Below, piece by piece: positions 17,469-25,676 of a stretch of 32,581 nt of DNA. Origin of the DNA: Pseudomonadota bacterium (GTDB lineage Bacteria > Desulfobacterota > Binatia > Binatales > Binataceae); NCBI GenBank assembly GCA_021323675.1, contig JAJPKP010000067.1:1-32581 (forward strand), read 5' to 3'. The notes under the pieces are model-generated. The model did no database searches. It had not been told where the DNA came from and was given only the letters and a program-made list of their open reading frames with translations. The translations under genes were made by a program, and so were the position numbers. The stretch's first letter is position 1. The number at the start of each line of letters is the position of its first letter.

Positions 17469-18155
17469 ATGGCATCGATTGCTGAGCATAGCCCCGATCA
17501 ATTTGAGTTCCGTTCCCTGCTGAACCTGACGCTTCTGACGGGTCTTCGGGCGCGCGATCTAGCCGAATTGGTGCAACACATGCGCACCGTTCCGGGTGCT
17601 GTAATATACCATCATACCCATCATTTCCTGGTTCAGCATCAATATCTTTCGCCGGAACCGCCGAATGATTTCGCATATTGGGTCTCAAATATCCTTTTAG
17701 AGGAGCGTTTAGGCGAGGAATTGGCCGCGGTAGACGTGCTCAGGTTTTCCACGGTGCGCGATTTGCGAAACGCTCTGGTTCAAGTTATCCAAGGCTTTCT
17801 AGACCGCAGTAGCAATCTCCGTACCGCACCCCCCGGCGAAGAATTCCACTTCATGCAGTCCGTATCCTACGTCATCCCGACCGGCATCCGTGTTACGAAT
17901 CTCGCGGAGTTTCATGAAGGATTGGAGCGGGTCTCCCTGCGTTCCATCGGCTACCACATGTTCGATGCGCGGCTCAGGCTGGAACGCGGCGACAACGATT
18001 TTTCACGATGGCTCGATCAAAGCCTGGGAGAGCATTCGCTGGCGGAAGCGTTTCGCAAGATAGACCCCTACACCTACACCCAGGAAGGGTTGCGGCGGCG
18101 GTTGTTGAACCTGGTCGGACAGCGGATGAAGGAACAGGGCAGTGGCAGGGCTTGA
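17469..18155 (+). CDS. DUF5752 family protein linked to TreT
   Basis: A 228-residue soluble, helical-looking protein without signal peptide or membrane segment. The N-terminal part contains a His-rich stretch (VIYHHTHHFLVQHQY, about 45-59). FAYWVSNILLEERLGEEL and a C-terminal RLERGDNDFSRWLDQSLGE segment follow. It matches my memory of the DUF5752 family, often encoded beside trehalose or GT4 glycosyltransferases; the function is unknown. Its end overlaps the TreT start by 14 bp. The base composition is less GC-rich, with more A/T-ending codons (around 17590-17720), than in neighbouring genes. It could be a regulator or partner of TreT; this is inferred from context only. Confidence 0.8.
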   Translation: MASIAEHSPDQFEFRSLLNLTLLTGLRARDLAELVQHMRTVPGAVIYHHTHHFLVQHQYLSPEPPNDFAYWVSNILLEERLGEELAAVDVLRFSTVRDLRNALVQVIQGFLDRSSNLRTAPPGEEFHFMQSVSYVIPTGIRVTNLAEFHEGLERVSLRSIGYHMFDARLRLERGDNDFSRWLDQSLGEHSLAEAFRKIDPYTYTQEGLRRRLLNLVGQRMKEQGSGRA

Positions 18156-19365
18156 AGAATACACGCCGATCGTCGGAGAGGGCGTTATCGCGGAACTCCG
18201 GCTGCTGGGCGAGCGGCTCAGCGGCAAACGCGTCCTGAACATCAACTCGACCAGGGTTGGCGGGGGCGTGGCCGAGATTCTGAACCGGCTCATCCCCCTG
18301 CTGCGCGAGGTCGGAGTGGATGCGCGATGGGAGGTCATCCGCGGGACGCAGGAATTTTTCGATCTGACCAAGCGGATGCACAATGCTCTGCACGGCAAGC
18401 CTGACACCTTCACCGCCCAGGACCGCGAAATCTACAACCAGGCGACCGAAGAGAATCTGAGCGCGCTCGATCTCAGTTCTGACATCGTCTTTGTTCACGA
18501 TCCGCAGCCGGCGGGTCTGGTTCGGGCCCGGCGCGACCTGGGCAACAAGTGGATTTGGCGATGCCATATCGACGTGTCGGCGCCGGCACCTGGCGCCTGG
18601 GAATTCATCGCGCCGACGGTTGAGAAGTACGATCTGGCCGTGTTTTCGGCGCCGCAATTCAGCCGCGAGCTGCCGCTTCCCGAGGTGCTGATCGCGCCTT
18701 CGATCGATCCCTTGTCGGACAAAAACCGCGAGCTGCGCGAGAGCGAGGTCGAGGAAGTCCTGCAGCGGATTGGCGTGCGGAGCGACAAGCCGATCGTCAC
18801 CCAGGTCTCGCGATTCGACCGCTTCAAAGACCCGGTTGGGGTTATCGATGCGTTCCGGCTGGCGCGCGAGCGCGTCGATTGCCAGCTAATCCTGGTGGGT
18901 GGCGGCGCAACCGACGATCCCGAGGGCGCGCAGGTGCTCAAGGAAGTTCGCGACCGAGCCGCCGACGATGCGGACATCCACGTGGTCGATCTTCCGCCAA
19001 CCTCGAACATCGAGATCAATGCGATTCAGCGCGCATCGACGGTGGTGATCCAGAAATCGCTCAAGGAAGGATTCGGCCTCACGGTGTCGGAAGCGCTCTG
19101 GAAGGGCAAGCCGGTCATCGCGGGTGCGGTCGGAGGAATTCCGCTGCAGATCACGCACAAGTACTCGGGAATTTTGACCCATACCGTGGAAGGCACGGCG
19201 TTCTGGATCAAGATGCTGCTGTCGGCTCCGGAATTCGCGGCGCGGCTTGGCGAAAACGGCCGCGAGCATGTCCGCAACAACTTCCTGCTGACGCGCCATA
19301 TGCGCGATTACATGCTCGGTTTCCTCTACCTCGATACGGCCGGCGACAGCGTGGTCGAGCTCTAA
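18142..19365 (+). CDS. treT: trehalose glycosyltransferring synthase, TreT-like (GT4)
   Basis: A 407-residue GT-B glycosyltransferase. TreT makes trehalose in one step from NDP-glucose and glucose, and the reaction is reversible. The family pattern is clear: INSTRVGGGVAEIL near 34-47, VDARWEVIRG near 60, TKRMHNALHG near 76-85, HDPQPAGL at 119-126, WRCHID near 139, and the GT4 E-x7-E motif in KEGFGLTVSEAL (Glu309 and Glu317). The GTG start at 18142 overlaps the DUF5752 gene by 14 bp, implying coupled translation. Together with the divergent otsAB it gives the cell two trehalose routes at one locus. Confidence 0.88.
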   Translation: MAGLEEYTPIVGEGVIAELRLLGERLSGKRVLNINSTRVGGGVAEILNRLIPLLREVGVDARWEVIRGTQEFFDLTKRMHNALHGKPDTFTAQDREIYNQATEENLSALDLSSDIVFVHDPQPAGLVRARRDLGNKWIWRCHIDVSAPAPGAWEFIAPTVEKYDLAVFSAPQFSRELPLPEVLIAPSIDPLSDKNRELRESEVEEVLQRIGVRSDKPIVTQVSRFDRFKDPVGVIDAFRLARERVDCQLILVGGGATDDPEGAQVLKEVRDRAADDADIHVVDLPPTSNIEINAIQRASTVVIQKSLKEGFGLTVSEALWKGKPVIAGAVGGIPLQITHKYSGILTHTVEGTAFWIKMLLSAPEFAARLGENGREHVRNNFLLTRHMRDYMLGFLYLDTAGDSVVEL

Positions 19366-19493
19366 AGCGCGCTTTCGTCCCGGCAATTCCCCGAAAGATG
19401 CGGCAGGCGCCGCCGAACCGAACGCGACCAATTCATCGCGGACGCCGTTTTCGCCGGAATCGGCGGCGCTGACCCATCCTCGTCGCGTGCGTG

Positions 19494-19524
19494 CCGCGGC
19501 GGCTTGACAATCAAGCCTCTGCGG
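19494..19524 (+). promoter_or_regulatory. palindrome overlapping a consensus -35 hexamer
   Basis: GGCTTGA (19501-19507), CAA, TCAAGCC (19511-19517) is a perfect 7-bp inverted repeat, flanked further out by CCGC and GCGG (19494-19497, 19521-19524). The left arm and spacer contain a consensus TTGACA at 19504-19509. A weak TTCACT lies 18 bp on as a possible -10. It is 45-75 bp before the amidohydrolase start. This looks like a repressor operator over a promoter, although a hairpin ending the treT transcript is an alternative. Confidence 0.5.
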
Positions 19525-19568
19525 TCGTTCACTCTCGGATGACCCGGAAGAGGGAGGTGGACTCCGCC

Positions 19569-20684
19569 ATGGCGCGAATAATCGATTCCGATGGACATAT
19601 CGTCGAGCCGCCTGTCGTCTGGAAGGAATACACCGAGCCGGCTTATCGCGAGCAGATGATCCAAATCCGCCGCAATCGCGACGGGCAGGACGAACTGTTC
19701 ATCATGGGCGAAAACCGCAGCAGGCCGAACCTGCCGGTCGCCGCCTCGGTTATTCCCGGCGGCCTCTCCGATCTCGAGAAGGCGCGCTCGCTCACGTGGG
19801 ACGACGTGCCGGCGGGCGGCTACGATCCGCACGAGCGGATCAAGGTGATGGATCTCGAAGGTATCGATGTGGCGGTGTTGTATCCCTCGATGTGGCTTTT
19901 GTACGGCGACTTGACCGATCCGAAGCTGCAGGCGGCGGCGTGCCGCGCGTACAACAACTGGATCGCCGATTTCTGCCGCGCGTATCCGAAGCGGCTGTAC
20001 GGAGTCGCGCCGATGCCGCTGCTCGAGGTCGATGAAGCGGTGCGCGAGATGCGTCGCGCCGTCAAGGAGCTGGGCTTCAAGGCCGTGTTCGTAAGGCCGA
20101 ATCCGTTCGGGGGCCGCAGACTCAACGATCGCGCCTACGATCCGTTCTGGCGCGAGGCGCAGGACCTCGATGTGCCGGTGGCGGTGCATTCGAGCTTCGG
20201 CACGCGGATGCCGACGATGGGGTCGGACCGCTATCGCGATCCGTTCTTCTTCCACATGGTCTGCCATCCTTTCGAGCAGCAGGCCGCGTGCATGGACGTG
20301 ATCTGCGGCGGAGTGGTCGCCCGCTTCCCGAAGCTGAAGGTCGCCTTTCTCGAATCGGGAATTGGATGGCTCGGTTATTGGCTGGATCGGATGGACAATC
20401 ACTACGAGAAGATGCACGACTACGTGCCGTGGATGAAAAAAAGCGCGACCGAGTATTTCGTCGAGCAGTGTTACCTGACGCTCGATCCCGATGAGCGCAC
20501 GCTTGCCGCGATGGTCGCGCTGGGCGTGGAAAAGAACGTGCTGTGGGGGTCCGACTTTCCTCACTTCGATTGCACGTTCCCGGGCGTTCTGAAGCAGGTA
20601 AAGGATGCGATCGCGGTGCTGCCGGACTCCGCCCGCGCCAGCATTCTCACCGAGAACGCAATCAGCTTCTACAAGCTGGACTGA
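19569..20684 (+). CDS. amidohydrolase family 2 (TIM-barrel) metal-dependent hydrolase/decarboxylase
   Basis: A 371-residue member of the amidohydrolase_2 group, which includes decarboxylases and hydrolases of ring compounds. IDSDGHIVEP holds the first metal ligand pair (Asp8 and His10), VAVHSSFG the third His, and WGSDFPHFD the late Asp. GGAGGTGG at 19553-19560 precedes the ATG at 19569; an ATG at 19491 would extend the protein into the operator region and is rejected. The substrate is unknown. The gene appears to be a single-gene unit with its own promoter. Confidence 0.87.
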   Translation: MARIIDSDGHIVEPPVVWKEYTEPAYREQMIQIRRNRDGQDELFIMGENRSRPNLPVAASVIPGGLSDLEKARSLTWDDVPAGGYDPHERIKVMDLEGIDVAVLYPSMWLLYGDLTDPKLQAAACRAYNNWIADFCRAYPKRLYGVAPMPLLEVDEAVREMRRAVKELGFKAVFVRPNPFGGRRLNDRAYDPFWREAQDLDVPVAVHSSFGTRMPTMGSDRYRDPFFFHMVCHPFEQQAACMDVICGGVVARFPKLKVAFLESGIGWLGYWLDRMDNHYEKMHDYVPWMKKSATEYFVEQCYLTLDPDERTLAAMVALGVEKNVLWGSDFPHFDCTFPGVLKQVKDAIAVLPDSARASILTENAISFYKLD

Positions 20685-20906
20685 CGCTCTTCGACAAGAT
20701 TCTGGTCGGCTTTGACTCTCGTGGCCTGGCAGCATCGCGCGCCCGCATGCCGCTGCGCGCCCCTTCGTGCTTCCTCGAATGGCCTTAAGCGCGAAGGCAA
20801 ATCCTGGACAGGTTATTGAACGTTCGTGTCGCCGTAGTATCGTGTACCGAGCGAAATTCACGGCGATTCTCGCCAAACAACCCTGTCATCACGAAGGAGC
20901 TGATCG

Positions 20907-21935
20907 ATGAAGAAAATCGTGTCTGTGCTGCTTGTGTGTCTGATGGTTGGTTTGGGCGGATGTGGAGGCAGCAGCGGATCTTCAACGCCGGCTTCCGGCA
21001 AGAGCCGGACCTTCAAGACCGGCGGCAACTATCCTGAAGGCATCGGCATCGACGCGGCGGACAACGTCTGGATCGCCAATCGGTACAGCAACACCGTGAC
21101 CGAGCTCAGCAACAGCGGAGTTCTGTTGGGGAGCTTTCCGGTTGGGGCGCGTCCACACGGGCTCAAAATCGACAGCGCGAAGACGGGCAACATCTGGGTG
21201 CAGAACACGGCGGGCAGCGGCCCGGGTGCGCCGGCATCGTGCCCCAACAGCACCTCGGGGACCGTTACCGCTCTGGCACCCGACGGGAGCTTGATCGGGA
21301 CGTTCTGCACCAACGGCGATCAGCCTCAGCACGCGCAGTTCGATTCGTCAGGCAACATCTGGGTAACGAACCAGGGCAGCAACACGGTGGCCGAGTTGAC
21401 CGGCGCGGGCGCGTTCGTGGCTACCTTTGCCACGGGAGAAAGTCCTCACGCGATCGCGATCGATCAGCCGGGCAACTTCTGGATCGGCAACTACTCGAGC
21501 GCGAACGTCACCGTTCTGCAGCCGAATGGAACGCTGCTTGGAACGATACCGAACGTCGGGCAGCAGCCGACGGGAAGCGCAATCGATCCGTCGGGTAATC
21601 TCTGGCAGTCGGTGCAGGGGCTCGACCTGGCCTCGGAGTTCGCGGCGGCGCCGTCACTGGCGCCAATCAAAAGCGTGGCAGTCGGGGTGGGGCCTCGCGG
21701 CGTATCCATCGACAAGGCCGGTAACATCTTTGTCGTCAATCAGACCTCGAATGATGTCTTCAAGTTCGATTCATCCGGAACCCAGGTTGCCACCTACAAA
21801 GTCGGCGAGTGCCCTGAAAACATGGCGGTCGATTCCAAGGGCAATTTGTGGGTTACCAACGCCTGCGGAAGCACGGTGACGGTTCTAAAGGGCGTGGCTG
21901 TGCCCGGCTCCGGAGACGACGACTCCAACGGCTGA
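20907..21935 (+). CDS. seven-bladed beta-propeller lipoprotein (Vgb/NHL-like)
   Basis: A 342-residue lipoprotein. The signal peptide ends in a lipobox VGLGGC, with Cys19 as the lipid-bearing residue, followed by a Gly/Ser linker. Seven repeats of the type GNxWVxNxxSNTVxEL can be counted (WIANRYSNTVTEL, WVQNTAGS, WVTNQGSNTVAEL, WIGNYSSANVTVL, WQSVQGL, FVVNQTSNDVFKF, WVTNACGSTVTVL). This matches a seven-blade propeller like virginiamycin B lyase and NHL proteins. Most such proteins are not lyases and bind partners or ligands at the cell surface. AAGGAG lies 7 bp before the ATG. It is convergent with the next gene. Confidence 0.88.
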   Translation: MKKIVSVLLVCLMVGLGGCGGSSGSSTPASGKSRTFKTGGNYPEGIGIDAADNVWIANRYSNTVTELSNSGVLLGSFPVGARPHGLKIDSAKTGNIWVQNTAGSGPGAPASCPNSTSGTVTALAPDGSLIGTFCTNGDQPQHAQFDSSGNIWVTNQGSNTVAELTGAGAFVATFATGESPHAIAIDQPGNFWIGNYSSANVTVLQPNGTLLGTIPNVGQQPTGSAIDPSGNLWQSVQGLDLASEFAAAPSLAPIKSVAVGVGPRGVSIDKAGNIFVVNQTSNDVFKFDSSGTQVATYKVGECPENMAVDSKGNLWVTNACGSTVTVLKGVAVPGSGDDDSNG

Positions 21936-22023
21936 TGCGAACTTCGGCCGCGGGATAGGCGAGGCGGGAAACCGGACGCGCGCAATCTTCGCGCATCCAG
22001 GATGATCGCCGTGTTGCGATGCG

Positions 22024-24261
22024 CTAGCTGCTGATCTTGCCCAGCGACTGCGGCAATCCCTCGACCGTTGGCGAAGCTCCGCCGACGGTAACCGTGACTC
22101 CGGTAACCTGCTGGGTGGAGGTTACGAGCGGCGCGCCCCCTCCGGAGCTTCCGCCGCATCCCGACCATATCGCCGCGAGGCCGAGAGCGAACGCCGCGAC
22201 GATAATCACCCGCCGCCGAACGCCGTAAGGCAAAACGAGCGGGGCAAACGCCAGCAGCAGGCAACTCGCGGCAAACGCGCGTCCGGTTCCGGTCGATGGC
22301 ATCGATGGCTCCGGAATCAGTCCCGCGAACTTAAACCCTCGCAAATCGAGCATCGTCGGATGCATCGCGATGACCGCGCTCAGCTCCAGTGTCGCCACGC
22401 CGCCGGCTGGCACTCCGATCGGCGATGCGAAAGTGAAGGTCGCGGTCGCGCCGGGTGCCGTCAGGGTTTGCGTCTGGCCGCCCGCGCTGAGCGTCATCGC
22501 GCTGAACAAGGTCGGATGGCTGATGCTGATCGTCGCTTCGGTGACGTTCTCGGTGACGTTGGAATTGTTGACGATCGTGATTTTGCCGGCTTTTACGGTT
22601 TTGCCCGGCGACGCGGTCTTGTTTACGCGAGTCACTTGCCCCACCTTGGCGGCGGGCGAGGGCGTGGCGGTGGGAGCGCCGGGAGCAGTGAAGAAGATAG
22701 GATCGCTGCTGGCCTGGCTGCGTCCGAGCGCGGCGCCGTTGCCGGTGAACACGCCATAGAACGTCGAGCCCACCGCCTTCAACTGCTGATAGTCGCCCAG
22801 AACCCGCTGCCTCGAATCACCGTTGTCCATCGCCGGCGACAGGAAGGTCAGCAGGGTCTGGTCTGTAAAGCTCGCGCCCTGGTTGACGCTGGTCGCCAGA
22901 TGGGCGCTGAACTGCGGAAATCCGCTTTGCGACATTCCATCGAAGGTCGTGTACAGAACTCCGACTGCTCCTCCCGCGACCGCGACCGAGGGCAGGGCGG
23001 CATCGACGCCGGTCACTGAGACCGTCTGCTGCGAGCCGATATCGAGGCCCCCCGAAGCATTGTTAACCAGACGGCGCAGCATGATGAGTTGTTTGCCCGA
23101 GCTCTGATCCCCGTAAACCACGTACACATCGCCGTTGTTTGGATCGACGGTGACGTGGTCGATGCCGCCCAGGAGCGCGTTGACCGTGCCGAACTTGGGG
23201 TTGGGCTGCGTGCTCGGCGCCGTTGCCACCACGACTCCCTTGTTGCCGCCGTTCAAGCTCCAGGTCTGGCCGCCATCGGTAGAACGGTTGAGGACAAAGT
23301 TGATGGTCTTTTCGCCGGACAGACTGCCGCATCCTGAAGCGTTATTGGGGCAATCCTGAAAAAGGTCATAGACCCATCCGGTCCCCGGATCGACGGCCAG
23401 CCGAGTACCCGGATTAATTTCGCCCGCGGAAGTGCCTGCCAAACCGTTTCGCACGAAATCAGGGGGGTTGGTCCCCAGAGCGACAGCGACATCGATGCCG
23501 GCTGGATTTAAGCTGAAGTCATCGAAGGCCACATAGAGGTTCTGCATCGTCGCGTTTATCGGATCGCGATTCACCAACAACCATGGCTGATCCGGATTTG
23601 ACCCGGCCACGAGGGAATTGGTTTTCTGCGCGGCGCCGCCCGCGGCAAACCATCCCCAGTTGTTCGCGCTCGACAGGTTCGTGCTGGTGCCGGAGAAGAT
23701 CGAGTTGGGTGACGGCGTAGCGGCGGGAGCCTGTGCATTAGCGACATTCTCGTCGTCTCCCGAGCCGGTGGGACCAGCGAGAAAGCTGCCCGAAAAGGCG
23801 GAGGCCGCGCCGAAGTCGATCGTTGTGTCGCAGGGACAATCGGCGAGGCCCGTGGTTATTCCGGTCGGCGGGCTGGTTATCGGATTCAGGCTCCAGTTCG
23901 AGCCGCCGTTGGTCGAGACAAACATGCTTACATCGCTGGATCCGTTGCCCCATGCGCCGAACCCTCCGTTGACTACGATCAAGCTGGGATTGGCGGGACT
24001 GACCGCGATTGACGGCTCGCTGCCGTCCTCGAAGTTGAAGCTGTTGACGTCCTGGATCGTTACGGCACTCAACGCGGGTTTTGCCAGCGCGGCCTGCGCG
24101 ACGGATTTGTCCTCAGCGGTCGCGGGTCGCGAATGGGACGAGAAATCGGGAGGCCAGCTACTCACGCTTTGGCTCTGGTCCTGGCCCCATGCGCGGTCTG
24201 CAAGACGAGGCATCGCGCAAATCAGCATCACGGACAAGAGCGCAATTGTTGCTCGGGACAT
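22024..24261 (-). CDS. exported Asp-box (sialidase-like) protein with C-terminal membrane anchor
   Basis: A 745-residue secreted protein. A signal peptide covers residues 1-26 (ending ADRAWGQ). A beta-propeller of the sialidase/BNR type follows, with Asp boxes STNGGSNWSLNP and STDGGQTWSLNG and strands such as EPSIAVSPANPSLIVVNGG. A later domain from about 590 resembles a C-terminal Ig-like or adhesion module (NVTENVTEATISISHPTLF). Two hydrophobic stretches separated by VRRR lie near the C terminus, then SGCGGSSGGG and a short tail. Catalytic sialidase residues could not be identified. The ATG at 24261 has GGGAGGAA in front. It follows a small lipoprotein gene with which it shares a motif. Confidence 0.8.
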   Translation of the reverse strand: MSRATIALLSVMLICAMPRLADRAWGQDQSQSVSSWPPDFSSHSRPATAEDKSVAQAALAKPALSAVTIQDVNSFNFEDGSEPSIAVSPANPSLIVVNGGFGAWGNGSSDVSMFVSTNGGSNWSLNPITSPPTGITTGLADCPCDTTIDFGAASAFSGSFLAGPTGSGDDENVANAQAPAATPSPNSIFSGTSTNLSSANNWGWFAAGGAAQKTNSLVAGSNPDQPWLLVNRDPINATMQNLYVAFDDFSLNPAGIDVAVALGTNPPDFVRNGLAGTSAGEINPGTRLAVDPGTGWVYDLFQDCPNNASGCGSLSGEKTINFVLNRSTDGGQTWSLNGGNKGVVVATAPSTQPNPKFGTVNALLGGIDHVTVDPNNGDVYVVYGDQSSGKQLIMLRRLVNNASGGLDIGSQQTVSVTGVDAALPSVAVAGGAVGVLYTTFDGMSQSGFPQFSAHLATSVNQGASFTDQTLLTFLSPAMDNGDSRQRVLGDYQQLKAVGSTFYGVFTGNGAALGRSQASSDPIFFTAPGAPTATPSPAAKVGQVTRVNKTASPGKTVKAGKITIVNNSNVTENVTEATISISHPTLFSAMTLSAGGQTQTLTAPGATATFTFASPIGVPAGGVATLELSAVIAMHPTMLDLRGFKFAGLIPEPSMPSTGTGRAFAASCLLLAFAPLVLPYGVRRRVIIVAAFALGLAAIWSGCGGSSGGGAPLVTSTQQVTGVTVTVGGASPTVEGLPQSLGKISS

Positions 24262-24329
24262 CGCTAAATTCCTCCCGTAAGCTTCACAACGAAAACTGCG
24301 ATCGCGTTTGATGCATGCTTGCAAAATGA

Positions 24330-24584
24330 CTACCTGGGCGGCGGCGTTGCTGTGGAAGGCGAAGGGGTGCGCACTCCGGGCGGCACCGCGGGGTTTCCTC
24401 CGGGCGCGACGTCTTCGGGGATGGCAGGGCGAGAGTGCGTACTCGTGTCAGGAGGAAAACTCATTTTTGAGCTGGACTGCGATACGGACGCGGCGGCCGA
24501 CGGCTGGGTTTGGCTTGTGCCTCCGGCGCAAGCCGCGGCCATACAGGAGACGGCGCACAACAGCAGCGCCCGGCCGATGTTCAT
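24330..24584 (-). CDS. small lipoprotein sharing a motif with the next protein
   Basis: An 84-residue predicted lipoprotein: a signal peptide ending in a lipobox-like SCMAAAC (Cys19), then a Gln/Ser-rich segment and a Pro/Thr-rich tail. Residues 43-58 read FPPDTSTHSRPAIPED, closely matching WPPDFSSHSRPATAED at 36-51 of the exported protein encoded 68 bp downstream. The two copies differ at many third-base positions, so the peptide, not the DNA, seems conserved, which supports real coding. GTGAGAG in front of the ATG is a weak ribosome site. The function is unknown. Confidence 0.65.
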   Translation of the reverse strand: MNIGRALLLCAVSCMAAACAGGTSQTQPSAAASVSQSSSKMSFPPDTSTHSRPAIPEDVAPGGNPAVPPGVRTPSPSTATPPPR

Positions 24585-24716
24585 TGACTCTCACGGCCGG
24601 CTCGCCCCGAGCCCGGCTCCTCCGCGCGGCTCAGAATGGCACGAGACCAGGTGTCATTCGCGCGCTCCAGACGCCATATTTCAAAAGACTGCTTCGTGAC
24701 GAAATCCAGCTTGTCT

Positions 24717-24739
24717 TCGCGGTTTCGGCGAAAGCGCGA
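24717..24739 (-). terminator. imperfect hairpin after the alpha/beta hydrolase gene
   Basis: Two 11-bp arms around one central base pair except for one position (TCGCGGTTTCG and CGAAAGCGCGA). It lies 3 bp beyond the hydrolase stop on the minus strand. No T-run follows, so it is only a candidate transcript end. Confidence 0.35.
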
Positions 24740-24742
24740 CGT

Positions 24743-25471
24743 TCAGCGTGCCGGCGTGTGTGATTTGAGAAACTCGCGCACGCGCCTCACGGTCTGCCCA
24801 ATCAGCTCGGGAGTCTTCCATTCGCGAACCAGGGTCGCGTTGGGCGCGAGGGAGGCAATCTCCTCCGACGTCGGAGTGGGGTGGTAATCGTCGCTGCCCA
24901 TCAGAATCAAGAGGGGAGTCTTTACGCTTCGCACGAAGTCGCGCGACACGTTGAAAACGAAATCGCTCCCGTACATCCGGTCGCGGAAGGCGCGCAAACC
25001 TTGCGCATCGATTTCCGGATGGGACGGCTTGAGCGCCTCGGCCCACCCGTCGAACATCGCATAGAACATCTCGCGGTTCTTCGGTGAGAGTCCGATCGGA
25101 TTTTGAAGCACGGCAGCGCTGACCCGGTTGGGCGCGGCGTGGATCACTCCCATGCAGTACGACGACCCGATACATCCGCCCATCAGATGACATCGGTCGA
25201 TCTTCAGATGGTCGAGCAGGGCCAGATGGTCGCTCGCGTAAGTGTGCCATCCGTCGGAAGCGGAGAGGGGCGCGCGCGACTTTCCCGCGTTGCGCTGGTC
25301 CATCGCGATAACGCGGAAGTCGCCGGCGAGCTCGCGTGTCGGGTCGAAGGGGCTCTTGCTCCAGAACTCGATACTCGAGCGCATCCCGCCCGGAGCGAAC
25401 AAGAGGATCGGATAACCGGAGCCGTATTCTTCGTAGTAGAGCGCAACTCCATCGCGTTCGAATGTCGGCAT
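24743..25471 (-). CDS. alpha/beta hydrolase with Cys at the nucleophile elbow
   Basis: A 242-residue cytoplasmic alpha/beta hydrolase. ILLFAPGGMRSS is the oxyanion region and VIAMDQRNAGKS the next strand and turn. The elbow reads LMGGCIGSS, putting Cys100 in the nucleophile place usually held by Ser, as in dienelactone hydrolases. ILMGSDDYHP supplies the acid Asp. Where a catalytic His is expected near the C terminus the sequence is EWKTPELIGQTV, without His. GAGGTGA precedes the ATG at 25471; a longer frame to 25615 has no ribosome site. The substrate is unknown, and loss of activity is possible. Confidence 0.82.
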   Translation of the reverse strand: MPTFERDGVALYYEEYGSGYPILLFAPGGMRSSIEFWSKSPFDPTRELAGDFRVIAMDQRNAGKSRAPLSASDGWHTYASDHLALLDHLKIDRCHLMGGCIGSSYCMGVIHAAPNRVSAAVLQNPIGLSPKNREMFYAMFDGWAEALKPSHPEIDAQGLRAFRDRMYGSDFVFNVSRDFVRSVKTPLLILMGSDDYHPTPTSEEIASLAPNATLVREWKTPELIGQTVRRVREFLKSHTPAR

Positions 25472-25582
25472 GGTTCGATCACCTCGATGCCGCCAAGCAT
25501 GCGACCAGCCGAGACAATGTTCAAGCGCGCCGGACCGGCTGAAAATGGCCGGTCGTTTTGAGATGCGCGTCCGGGAGCCGAG

Positions 25583-25600
25583 CGGCGGATTTATCCGCCG
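25583..25600. other. perfect 8-bp palindromic hairpin
   Basis: CGGCGGAT (25583-25590), TT, ATCCGCCG (25593-25600), a perfect inverted repeat in the 205-bp gap between the alpha/beta hydrolase and the CxxC miniprotein gene. No T-run on either side, so it could be a terminator remnant, an operator or a repeat-element core. The rest of the gap shows nothing recognisable. Confidence 0.45.
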
Positions 25601-25676
25601 ATCCGCCGCCCGCATCTGCCGACATTTGCCCTCTTCAAGACCCGGCGCCAGGTAAGGTTGCCGACACTGATGTCGG

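Noticed and set aside
19362..20876. 504-codon open frame on the minus strand
   Set aside because: It is antisense to the amidohydrolase, with no domain and biased towards Arg/His.
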